A stretch of DNA of 45,464 nt, taken from positions 1 to 45,464 of IMG/VR virus record IMGVR_UViG_3300037245_002570; one strand, 5' to 3'. This DNA comes from a virus. The translations under genes were made by a program, and so were the position numbers. Shown piece by piece: positions 40,303 to 45,464 of the stretch (position 1 is its first letter; each line of letters begins with the position of its first letter). The notes beneath the pieces were generated by a model. The model ran no database searches, was not told the origin of the DNA, and saw only the letters and a program-made list of their open reading frames with translations.

Positions 40303-40780
40303 TCTCCCTCTCCATCCTCTTCAGCACCCCTACAACCTTCCCCAACGTCATCAACACAACCTCATTCTTAAGTTGGGGATACACCCTAAGTTCCGCTCCA
40401 CCAAGCACATAACTCGCATCCATGTTGGAGAAGATTTCTATAGCCTCTGCAAGTGTGGTGGGTGCCTTAAATGTTTTCGGTGGATAGTCTCCAGCTGCAA
40501 TCTTAGCTCCCTTCGGGAGGAGAATATCAAGCTCGGAAGGAATTGGGGAGAAGAAGTCTACACTAAATATGTTCTCGATTGGGTTTTCTCTCCCAACTTC
40601 AATGCAGACCACTTCAATCTGTTCCCTCGGCCATGCAATCCGAAGGGAACGACAGAGGTATTTCTTCTCCTCCCCATTTACTGATATATTAAAGAAATCC
40701 CCTTTCTCAATTCCAAGGGTGGTTATGAGAATATCCTTAACTCCTGCTTTCCCATCTTTGTCGAGATCAGATAATTTCAT
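40295..40780 (-). CDS. Hypothetical protein
   Basis: 161 residues with an EF-hand-like acidic start (SDLDKDGKAGVKD) and beta-rich middle (LCRSLRIAWPREQIEVVCIE). The C-terminus is helical and basic. No known family. The DxDxDG-like loop could bind calcium, but a single loop is weak evidence. Confidence 0.55.
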   Translation of the reverse strand: MKLSDLDKDGKAGVKDILITTLGIEKGDFFNISVNGEEKKYLCRSLRIAWPREQIEVVCIEVGRENPIENIFSVDFFSPIPSELDILLPKGAKIAAGDYPPKTFKAPTTLAEAIEIFSNMDASYVLGGAELRVYPQLKNEVVLMTLGKVVGVLKRMERENG

Positions 40781-40785
40781 GTGAG

Positions 40786-41262
40786 CTATTCTCCTCCATT
40801 TCTGCAGATGACTGTTGTTCTAGTATTAGTGTAATATGATTTTTGAGGGATATGATTTTCCCTCTCAACTATCATACAGCTATCTCCAATAGCATCTTCG
40901 AGGACTGTAGTTTGGCTATTAAGATCAAAACGAATACGCTTTAGACCTTCCCATCTTTTTGATTCTACATATTTTTCATTGTATATATGTCTTTCATCTG
41001 CTTCACCTACATCAAAGGTCTTAAACTCGTGTTGCTGTAAATGATAGATAAGATATTCCAATCCTGCGGCTGTTGTAGGATAGAAAGTTACATATGTATC
41101 ATTCTTATCCCAAGCTGTTACTTCAACTTCAATTCTGTTCTTTCCATTAAGAAGTTCAAAACCTATGTCCTCAAGATAGTCGATAGTCTCTAATTTATAC
41201 TGCATCTTTTTTATTTCTTTTGCAAAATCTTTCTTTACATCTTTCCTCATTGCAGATAGCAT
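40786..41262 (-). CDS. Hypothetical protein
   Basis: 158 residues; basic N-terminal helix (MRKDVKKDFAKEIKKMQYKL) then beta-rich segments (RIEVEVTAWDKNDTYVTFYP, YLIYHLQQHEFKTFDVGEAD). Preceded by the GGAGAATAG motif. Not recognised. Confidence 0.6.
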   Translation of the reverse strand: MLSAMRKDVKKDFAKEIKKMQYKLETIDYLEDIGFELLNGKNRIEVEVTAWDKNDTYVTFYPTTAAGLEYLIYHLQQHEFKTFDVGEADERHIYNEKYVESKRWEGLKRIRFDLNSQTTVLEDAIGDSCMIVERENHIPQKSYYTNTRTTVICRNGGE

Positions 41263-41265
41263 TCT

Positions 41266-41778
41266 CTATTCTCCTTTTAGGAATTTGTTAGCGGCGGTTG
41301 CTTGGGTTTCTGTTTTGTTTGCTATTCTATTTGCAATAGGTGAACCTGTCATTTTTGTTATAGCATTCACTGCATGACTTGTTAAACCTTGAATAATAAT
41401 ATACTCATCATTTTTTATATTCGCCAATAACCCTCCACCAGAGAGAGCTCCAATTTTTCCTGTTTTCTTCGAGAGGGCAAGAACAGGTCCCTTAAATGTT
41501 CTTTGCTTCGGATTTGATATTCCGGCTTGAGACAATACATTTTTCATGTTTGCCCAAGCGAGTTCTTTTGTCTCTTGGGAGAGTTTATTCCAAAACCCTT
41601 CAAATTTTATTCTCCAACTTTGAGATTGGTAGGAAGCACTAATTATATTCCCAATTCCTGACCAACATAAATCTTCTAGTTGATTTTCAGTGAATGGATA
41701 ATCCTCCCAATTCATACAATCAATTACTTTTAACACATCCTGTCTTGCTGCATTATTCTGTCCTTGTGTAGGTATCAT
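41266..41778 (-). CDS. Hypothetical protein
   Basis: 170 residues. The N-terminal half is helical with several Trp residues (CMNWEDYPFTENQLEDLCWS, WRIKFEGFWNKLS). The C-terminal half is Gly/Ala/Lys-rich (LSKKTGKIGALSGGGLLANI). No named family. Its start is preceded by GGAGAATAAA and is overlapped by the end of the upstream small basic gene. Confidence 0.55.
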   Translation of the reverse strand: MIPTQGQNNAARQDVLKVIDCMNWEDYPFTENQLEDLCWSGIGNIISASYQSQSWRIKFEGFWNKLSQETKELAWANMKNVLSQAGISNPKQRTFKGPVLALSKKTGKIGALSGGGLLANIKNDEYIIIQGLTSHAVNAITKMTGSPIANRIANKTETQATAANKFLKGE

Positions 41779-41932
41779 CTTTTATTCTCCTTCTCCCTTT
41801 CCCAATCCGTCGGGCGGGTGGTTTGTCGGGCTGAATTTCCACTTTATCCTTATCATCCATCATAAGCATGTCAAAGAGTTTAATCTGGGCGAATTTCTCA
41901 GCTTCAGATTTGGGGGAGGGTTTGGATTTCAT
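41753..41932 (-). CDS. Small basic-tailed protein
   Basis: 59 residues; ATGA overlap with the upstream gene (41932-41929), and its last nine codons overlap the start of the next gene. Lys/Pro-rich N-terminus, acidic middle (MLMMDDKDKVEI), basic C-terminus (PPARRIGKGRRRIKDD). Codons around the tail also carry the ribosome site of the next gene. Confidence 0.5.
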   Translation of the reverse strand: MKSKPSPKSEAEKFAQIKLFDMLMMDDKDKVEIQPDKPPARRIGKGRRRIKDDTYTRTE

Positions 41933-42225
41933 CTTCCTATCTTACTCACAACACCATCCCAAGTAGCAATCGGTGTAAGTTTTGCAACGGGAATTTCATC
42001 AATGTGAGTTCCTATCCAACCACCTTCGTGGTCTACATCAGGCCGAATAGGATACTTAAAGCAGACTTTAACGTGATTATGTTCAGCCCCAAGATTAAGC
42101 TCAAGCACGATTGCAGGTTCTTCGCGATAAGTGTCATTATCATCAAATGTTCCATCAGGGAGAAAACCGCTATATTCCCCTTTATACATTACAAGTATTC
42201 CTTCTTTACAATTTTGTATATCCAT
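41929..42225 (-). CDS. Hypothetical protein
   Basis: 98 residues, beta-rich, with acidic turns (PDGTFDDNDTYREEPAIVLE) and a GGWIGTHIDEIPVAKLTPI segment. Preceded by GGAGAATGGGAC. Possibly a small beta-barrel. Family not recognised. Confidence 0.55.
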   Translation of the reverse strand: MDIQNCKEGILVMYKGEYSGFLPDGTFDDNDTYREEPAIVLELNLGAEHNHVKVCFKYPIRPDVDHEGGWIGTHIDEIPVAKLTPIATWDGVVSKIGR

Positions 42226-42248
42226 GTCCCATTCTCCTTATCATTCCA

Positions 42249-42266
42249 GTTGACCCTATTGTCAAC
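42249..42266. other. Short hairpin between early genes
   Basis: GTTGAC/GTCAAC six-base stem with a CCTATT loop and a T-run on this strand's 3' side. It would act as a terminator only for rightward transcription, and no rightward gene ends here. In the leftward direction it lies between two genes and contains a TTGACA-like box. Confidence 0.4.
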
Positions 42267-42278
42267 CTTTTTCCCTCA

Positions 42279-42590
42279 TCAAGTGCAACTAGCAATAACA
42301 CTATAAAGCCTACAGAAGTCAATATGCTGTATTAACGGAAAATAAGACTTGAAATAATCATCAAGGGGAACGGAGAAGTCAAAATCTGTCAAGGCTCTCT
42401 CAAACTTGCCTGATATATCTTCGCAATATTCTGTAATGCGCGGGGGATTTGTTATTCCTGTCGTTTTCAATCCCTTATACCTTTTTAACAGAAAGCGTAT
42501 ATCTGTATCCGATTGGTTAGATATATCCCTACTCGATCGGCTAACGCCGGGAAGGGATGTCTTGTCTGTTATTCGGGCGGATTGGTTCAT
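42279..42590 (-). CDS. Unknown early protein with faint microvirus VP3-like pattern
   Basis: 103 residues, ATGA-coupled to the gene before it. It contains QSDTDIRFLLKRYKGLKTTG then ITEYCEDISGKFERAL and a final helical stretch. The order recalls the internal scaffolding protein (VP3) of gokushovirus-type Microviridae (DIN-I-x-x-Y-x-x-TG ... Y-x-D-S ... A). The match is by eye and weak; a plain unknown early protein is equally possible. Confidence 0.5.
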   Translation of the reverse strand: MNQSARITDKTSLPGVSRSSRDISNQSDTDIRFLLKRYKGLKTTGITNPPRITEYCEDISGKFERALTDFDFSVPLDDYFKSYFPLIQHIDFCRLYSVIASCT

Positions 42591-42748
42591 TCGCTTTCTG
42601 CTATTTTCAAATTTGCTATCGCAGATTCTATTAGATTAACTTGAAATCTATAACTATCAAGTCCACCTTCTCTTATCCCGACCAAAACTCTTTCTGCATT
42701 ATCTGCGAGAAGATGGAGAGTAGCAAGATATAGTTGTTCTCTGTTCAT
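42587..42748 (-). CDS. Small helical early protein
   Basis: 53 residues (MNREQLYLATLHLLADNAER ...), likely two helices. GGAGAATAAAC precedes the ATG. Coupled downstream by ATGA. Not recognised. Confidence 0.55.
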   Translation of the reverse strand: MNREQLYLATLHLLADNAERVLVGIREGGLDSYRFQVNLIESAIANLKIAESE

Positions 42749-42784
42749 GTTTATTCTCCTATCTTTCGGGCGGATAGTTTCATT

Positions 42785-42955
42785 CTATATAACTTCCATT
42801 TCTCTTGCAATCCTGCGCCAGTAGTAGCAGACGGTTCTTTGATATGTCGCTTCGTTAGTGTGATGCCCAAGTGCGTCAAGTCTATGTGCTTCGGTTTGGT
42901 GTTCCTCGGCTTTTTTTGAGATGTCTGTGATTGTCTTGCGTATGTGTTCTTGCAT
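42785..42955 (-). CDS. First gene of leftward operon, small helical protein
   Basis: 56 residues: MQEHIRKTITDISKKAEEHQ, a His-rich turn (LDALGHHTNE) and a Tyr/Arg-rich C-terminus (RTVCYYWRRIAREMEV). GGAGG lies eight bases upstream, overlapping the end of the leader mini-ORF at 42960-43016. As the first gene behind the leftward promoter it should be made earliest. Role unknown. Confidence 0.6.
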   Translation of the reverse strand: MQEHIRKTITDISKKAEEHQTEAHRLDALGHHTNEATYQRTVCYYWRRIAREMEVI

Positions 42956-42959
42956 TAGG

Positions 42960-43016
42960 CTATCCTCCTAATTTTTGAGAATTATAATATTGTAATTTGC
43001 ATGTTATCTTTCCCAT
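42960..43016 (-). CDS. Leader mini-ORF of leftward operon (18 residues, predicted leaderless)
   Basis: ATG at 43016-43014 lies exactly six bases after the -10 box (43028-43023), where transcription should start, so the transcript would begin with AUG. The frame reads MGKITCKLQYYNSQKLGG and stops with TAG directly behind GGAGGA, the Shine-Dalgarno of the 42955 gene. Translation of the leader would bring ribosomes to that site. A direct repeat CATGTTA (43000-43006 and 43014-43020) overlaps the start. Inferred from spacing; no homologue known. Confidence 0.5.
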   Translation of the reverse strand: MGKITCKLQYYNSQKLGG

Positions 43017-43022
43017 GTTAAT

Positions 43023-43051
43023 ATTATACCATACTTTTCCATAATTGTCAA
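43023..43051 (-). promoter_or_regulatory. Leftward sigma70 promoter
   Basis: Perfect consensus on the minus strand: TTGACA (complement of 43046-43051), 17-base spacer, TATAAT (complement of 43023-43028). It faces the early operon. A degenerate operator-like palindrome lies about 30 bases upstream. Confidence 0.9.
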
Positions 43052-43079
43052 GTGATTTGTCGTATAAATATATATTACT

Positions 43080-43095
43080 ATAACGAAAATGTCAT
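43080..43095 (-). promoter_or_regulatory. Degenerate operator upstream of leftward promoter
   Basis: ATAACGAAAATGTCAT; its reverse complement ATGACATTTTCGTTAT matches the operator ATTACATTTTCGTAAT at 44764 in 14 of 16 positions. It is a candidate site for the same regulator. Confidence 0.5.
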
Positions 43096-43508
43096 ACCAT
43101 ATCATTATATCCTATATCTCCATCAACAATAGTTCCTAACAAGTTATCAACATTATACCCTCTTATCATACCTAACCCCAATGATACCAACCCTTTCCGA
43201 CATCCTTTACACATTCTAGGGGGGGGGCCTCGCCTATATATAAATATCTACTCTCCCGCATTCTTTTTCCACATCAGTATCAACCAACTTTGTTTACTTA
43301 TAATAATATATATATAATATAACTATATATATGTTAAAAAACCATCCCTAGTAGTAAAAATAGTTTATACCACTAAGGTAGGCGAGGGGTACCCCCCAAA
43401 ATGCGTAAAGATATTCATAACTCCAATCCCCACAACATCTTATCCCCCATAAGACCCCTAAAATGCCCCATAATCAACAAACTCCACCCTCCCTCAAAAC
43501 CCTTTCAA
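43096..43508. other. AT-rich non-coding control segment with long inverted repeat
   Basis: I see no gene here. The segment contains C-rich, G-poor stretches, a run of nine G at 43219-43227, an alternating TA tract near 43305-43332, and an inverted pair CCTCGCCTA (43228-43236) / TAGGCGAGG (43379-43387), followed after a few bases by a C-run. The arms enclose about 142 AT-rich bases. It lies between divergent promoters and could hold a replication origin or a long-leader regulatory structure. Confidence 0.5.
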
Positions 43509-43524
43509 ATTACATTATCGTAAT
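43509..43524 (+). promoter_or_regulatory. Operator-like palindrome upstream of rightward promoter
   Basis: ATTACATTATCGTAAT: perfect ATTAC/GTAAT arms with a six-base centre ending TC, identical in plan to the 44726-44827 cluster. It is 45 bases before the -35 box at 43570. Confidence 0.7.
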
Positions 43525-43569
43525 AAATCCCATCAGAGAAAATAAATCAAAAATACTTTCCCCTAGCTA

Positions 43570-43598
43570 TTGACTTTTTACAGACTTTGTGATATACT
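43570..43598 (+). promoter_or_regulatory. Rightward sigma70 promoter
   Basis: TTGACT (43570-43575), 17-base spacer, TATACT (43593-43598). It drives the 43660 gene. The leader contains a small GGGGA-CTT-TCCCC hairpin (43615-43627 region) before the ribosome site. Confidence 0.8.
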
Positions 43599-43659
43599 TA
43601 TTATAAGAGGTTAGGGGACTTTCCCCAAACCAAAAACCAAAGCAAGGAGAAAAATCATC

Positions 43660-44166
43660 ATGGCTACAAAATCCAAACTCGCCGAAGGTCAAACAGTCAA
43701 AACCGTTAACACGGAAAAGGAGCAGTCCAGCGTTGAGGGAAACAAATTCAGTGTTACCAAAAAGGGGGAAAGATGGACGAAAGACGAAAGCGGAAAAAAG
43801 GTTTCCGCCGGAATCTTTGAAGCATCTAGCTCTCGGCAGATTCTTACAGAGGATGCAATCGTGGCGATGGAAACTGCGATGGAGAATGTGGACGGTTTCT
43901 CTCTGCGCGAGATCGCTCTGGTCTTTAACCAAGTCCAGCGTGAGGATGCCATAAACTCCTGCAATTCCGAAATCGCCGGAGCTTCCAGCGCCGACCCAGA
44001 AGCAAAGAAAATTCGCGGCCTTGCGCGTACCATCGAAGCTTTCATAGAAGATGGTAATGCTGTCATGGTCAAAGCTCTGATCAAGGGTGCCAAGACTGGC
44101 GACAAGCTCGACATTCTCGAAAGAGTGCTTGGGCCTGAGAAGTATGCCGCTGCGCTTGCGATGTAG
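43660..44166 (+). CDS. Hypothetical early protein under its own promoter
   Basis: 168 residues: a Lys/Thr/Glu-rich disordered N-terminus (to ~55), then a helical domain (ILTEDAIVAMETAMENVDGF, ADPEAKKIRGLARTIEAFIE, TGDKLDILERVLGPEKYAAA). A single-gene unit with its own promoter, AAGGAG ribosome site and terminator. Its GC content and codon use are clearly higher than the surrounding AT-rich sequence, suggesting horizontal origin or strong expression selection. No named family. A long open frame on the opposite strand (43567-44238) has no ribosome site and is considered a shadow. Confidence 0.7.
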   Translation: MATKSKLAEGQTVKTVNTEKEQSSVEGNKFSVTKKGERWTKDESGKKVSAGIFEASSSRQILTEDAIVAMETAMENVDGFSLREIALVFNQVQREDAINSCNSEIAGASSADPEAKKIRGLARTIEAFIEDGNAVMVKALIKGAKTGDKLDILERVLGPEKYAAALAM

Positions 44167-44181
44167 ATAACTGAAAGGGCT

Positions 44182-44220
44182 GAGGGCTGAGAGATTAATT
44201 TCTTTCAGCCCTCTTTTTTT
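44182..44220 (+). terminator. Strong intrinsic terminator
   Basis: Stem GAGGGCTGA (44182-44190) with TCAGCCCTC (44205-44213), extended by AGA/TCT, followed by seven T (44214-44220). It ends the 43660 unit. Confidence 0.95.
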
Positions 44221-44231
44221 GCTCAAAAGGC

Positions 44232-44260
44232 TTGACAAATTTTGCAGCGTGTGGTATAAT
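44232..44260 (+). promoter_or_regulatory. Rightward sigma70 promoter
   Basis: Perfect consensus TTGACA (44232-44237), 17-base spacer, TATAAT (44255-44260), directly behind the terminator. The ATG at 44267 is six bases beyond the -10 box. Confidence 0.9.
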
Positions 44261-44266
44261 TAGAGT

Positions 44267-44299
44267 ATGGGAAACTATAACAGAGAGAATAGGAGATAG
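44267..44299 (+). CDS. Leader mini-ORF (10 residues, predicted leaderless)
   Basis: The frame reads MGNYNRENRR and stops with TAG at 44297-44299, embedded in the AGGAG-ATAG-AGGG ribosome site of the 44305 gene. The ATG is placed where the transcript should begin. It has the same architecture as the leftward leader at 42960-43016. Inferred from spacing only. Confidence 0.45.
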   Translation: MGNYNRENRR

Positions 44300-44304
44300 A
44301 GGGA

Positions 44305-44457
44305 ATGGAAAAGACATATCAAATTAATATTCAAGTCAGGTATCCGGGCGAACAGAAGCTTCTAATAGGTCATGTAATTATGATCAAAGCCTCTAGCTCT
44401 CTTGACGCATATCAAAAGGCTATAGCACAAGCAAGTCAAGAGCTTAACAAAGCCTAG
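44305..44457 (+). CDS. Small hypothetical protein
   Basis: 50 residues: a strand-rich start (EKTYQINIQVRYPGEQKLLI) and a C-terminal helix (DAYQKAIAQASQELNKA). Ribosome site AGGAG at 44291-44295. It is followed by a hairpin and then the operator cluster. Not recognised. Confidence 0.6.
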   Translation: MEKTYQINIQVRYPGEQKLLIGHVIMIKASSSLDAYQKAIAQASQELNKA

Positions 44458-44464
44458 CAAACTC

Positions 44465-44500
44465 AAAGCCTATCATTCCACGCAAAGAGTGGTAGGCTTT
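44465..44500 (+). other. Hairpin downstream of small gene
   Basis: AAAGCCTA (44465-44472) pairs with TAGGCTTT (44493-44500), with an inner CCAC/GTGG stem. There is no T-run on the 3' side beyond the stem's own TTT, so it may be a weak terminator or an mRNA-end stabiliser. Confidence 0.55.
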
Positions 44501-44725
44501 CAAAGGCTTAGTGATCAGACTAAAAGAGTATTTTGGTCCGAATGTCCTGTCTCGACAGTAAGCTCCACATTTGCTTTTTTAGGTTGTATCCTATACCTCT
44601 AGACACCCCCCCATACCTCTTGAGCCCCTCCATACATATATATACTTTCGTCTCAAATACCGGCTCTCACATTTCATTATTAGGCTATGGGATATAGTTT
44701 GATTTGGTTATATATTTTAGTTAAT
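44501..44725. other. Non-coding AT-rich segment
   Basis: No ORF of credible coding quality and no promoter is seen. It contains a short C-run, a TA-alternating stretch (44635-44645) and an AGGCTATGGGATATAG tract reminiscent of, but not matching, the dispersed 21-bp element. Confidence 0.4.
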
Positions 44726-44827
44726 ATTACGTTTTCGTAATTTATTACAATATCGTAATTGGGATTACATTTTCGTAATTTCCCCAACTAAATTACAATA
44801 TCGTTAGATTTATTACAATATCGTATT
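44726..44827 (+). promoter_or_regulatory. Cluster of five 16-bp operator/iteron-like palindromes
   Basis: Sites start at 44726 (ATTACGTTTTCGTAAT), 44744 (ATTACAATATCGTAAT), 44764 (ATTACATTTTCGTAAT), 44792 (ATTACAATATCGTTAG) and 44812 (ATTACAATATCGTATT). Start-to-start spacing is 18, 20, 28 and 20 bases, near two helical turns. The last site overlaps the -35 box of the 44826 promoter, and a degraded sixth half-site (ATTACGAAAG) lies in its spacer. The arrangement fits cooperative repression, or iterons of an origin. Confidence 0.8.
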
Positions 44828-44854
44828 GACAAAATTACGAAAGTGTGATATAAT
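44826..44854 (+). promoter_or_regulatory. Rightward sigma70 promoter overlapped by operators
   Basis: Perfect TTGACA (44826-44831), 17-base spacer, TATAAT (44849-44854). It is the nearest promoter to the terminase operon and, by position, may begin late transcription. The operator cluster would cover its -35 box. Confidence 0.9.
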
Positions 44855-44860
44855 CATAAT

Positions 44861-45028
44861 ATGGAAAGTACCTTAAAACGTGGTCGTGATATTATTATGA
44901 AGGTCTTTCAAGAATTAATCCATGCAGAACTTATGCACCATGTAGAAAATAATGCAGAGTCTTATCAAAGACTTAGAGATGCTAAGAAGACGATGAATAA
45001 AGTGAATAGACTATTTTCAGATGATTAG
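44861..45028 (+). CDS. Small helical protein from a predicted leaderless transcript
   Basis: 55 residues, highly charged and helical (MESTLKRGRDIIMKVFQELI ... YQRLRDAKKTMNKVNRLF). The ATG is six bases after the -10 box and there is no room for a Shine-Dalgarno sequence, so the mRNA probably starts at the AUG, as lambda cI from PRM does. By analogy it could be a regulator binding the adjacent operators, but I see no helix-turn-helix. A second ATG at codon 13 has only weak upstream purines. Confidence 0.55.
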   Translation: MESTLKRGRDIIMKVFQELIHAELMHHVENNAESYQRLRDAKKTMNKVNRLFSDD

Positions 45029-45054
45029 TGAGAATATTTGGGAATAGAGGAACA

Positions 45055-45294
45055 ATGACAAGGTATGCACATAAACCGGATGTTGTAGAAGCGGAAAGGT
45101 TTTGGCAGGATACCGCCCGAAAGCCGGATGGAGTTTGGATTGATAAGGATGGATGGTATATAAAGGGTGTTGATGGTAATAGGGTTCCTATAAATAATGG
45201 GGATTGGATAGTTCGGGCGGATGGGGAAGATAGAGTCTTCCATGTCGAGCCAGAAGTGTTTAAGCATAATTATATAGAGATAGTAAAGGGGTAA
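45055..45294 (+). CDS. Small phage protein with GDWI motif
   Basis: 79 residues from ATG 45055 (AGAGGA just upstream). The pattern KPDVVEAERF ... PDGVWIDKDGWYIKG ... NNGDWIVRADGE ... VFHVEPEVFKHNY matches a common small phage protein type (KPxxxEAxxF/W ... GDWIxxG ... F...Y) of unknown function, often placed near structural or packaging genes. It ends five bases before the small terminase start. Confidence 0.65.
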   Translation: MTRYAHKPDVVEAERFWQDTARKPDGVWIDKDGWYIKGVDGNRVPINNGDWIVRADGEDRVFHVEPEVFKHNYIEIVKG

Positions 45295-45299
45295 GTATC

Positions 45300-45464
45300 A
45301 TGGGTGGGAATGGTAGTGGTACAGGACATAATGGAGAAGGAAATTTCCAGCTTGATACCCTAAATAATAAGCATAGGGAGTGTATCCGTCTTTATGTTAG
45401 AGGGACGGACCCGGCGACTATTGAGCGGGCGGTTGGGCTTAGTCCTGGATATGCCGGAATGATC
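45300..45464 (+). CDS. terS: Terminase small subunit, 5' portion
   Basis: ATG at 45300 with AAAGGGG upstream (45285-45291 region). The first 55 codons begin MGGNGSGTGHNGEGNFQLDT and continue with the helix-turn-helix-like stretch; the frame is open to the window end and continues at position 155 of the left end through the terminal repeat. The full gene ends at 544. It shows that the two ends join without a frameshift. Confidence 0.75.
   Translation, partial: MGGNGSGTGHNGEGNFQLDTLNNKHRECIRLYVRGTDPATIERAVGLSPGYAGMI
45339..45464. repeat. Right copy of 126-bp terminal direct repeat
   Basis: Identical to 29-154. Here it is preceded by a normal coding context, not by the inverted arm seen at the left end. 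Confidence 0.95.

Noticed and set aside
40295-40780. A calcium-binding EF-hand protein
   Set aside because: Only a single DxDxDG-like stretch at the N-terminus, without a paired hand or flanking helices that I can support.
43567-44238. A 223-codon open frame on the minus strand opposite the 43660 gene
   Set aside because: It has no ribosome site and spans the rightward terminator, and the plus-strand gene has promoter, Shine-Dalgarno and terminator. The open frame is a by-product of the plus-strand codon pattern.
1-45464. A temperate prophage
   Set aside because: No integrase, excisionase or attachment site was seen, and the circular read-through at the terminase gene indicates a free phage genome. 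The repressor-like operator cluster alone is not enough.

Overview
The window is a near-complete genome of an uncultured tailed bacteriophage with a P22-like, short-tailed (podovirus) architecture. It carries terminase subunits, a P22-type portal, a scaffold-like protein, an N4-gp56/DUF4043-like capsid protein, a neck adaptor, a beta-propeller hub, fibres and three large ejection-type proteins. I see no tape-measure, sheath or baseplate genes. Positions 29-154 recur exactly at 45339-45464, and the small terminase gene reads through that junction, so the molecule closes into a circle (or is circularly permuted) with a unique length of 45310 bp. The genome is AT-rich. Sec-type signal peptides and a lipoprotein-like protein suggest, but do not prove, a Gram-negative host. 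I see no integrase, tRNA, CRISPR array or reverse transcriptase.

Layout. (1) Rightward late region, 45300 through the junction to 22312: terminase, portal, scaffold, capsid, head/neck, hub, several fibre-like proteins with N-terminal signal peptides, ejection proteins, then a compact lysis cassette (M15-type peptidase, tiny basic protein, holin-like protein, lipoprotein). (2) Leftward early region, 42955 down to 22263: about 45 tightly packed genes, most joined by ATGA or TAATG overlaps. From upstream to downstream these are many small unknowns, a ribbon-helix-helix-like protein, zinc-ribbon proteins, a secreted glycoside-hydrolase-like protein, a Cas4/AddB-like Fe-S nuclease with a Sak4-like ATPase, a structured non-coding segment, a ParB-methyltransferase fusion, a UDG-exonuclease-PolA fusion polymerase, a zinc-ribbon/HD phosphohydrolase fusion, and a DUF3987-like primase/helicase ATPase. 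(3) A control region, 42956-45054, with four near-consensus sigma70 promoters, at least seven copies of a 16-bp operator-like palindrome, and several very small genes.

The strongest candidate for something undescribed lies in the control region. Three of the four promoters place an ATG exactly six bases after the -10 box, which predicts leaderless transcripts. In two of them the ATG opens a mini-ORF (10 or 18 codons) whose stop codon lies at the Shine-Dalgarno sequence of the next gene. Other notable signals are a 21-bp element dispersed five times in one orientation, a hairpin-rich 204-nt segment at 30287-30490, signal peptides on several apparent virion proteins, and tandem paralogous small membrane proteins.

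All functional calls come from reading motifs and gene order. No database search was possible, and weak similarities are marked as such.
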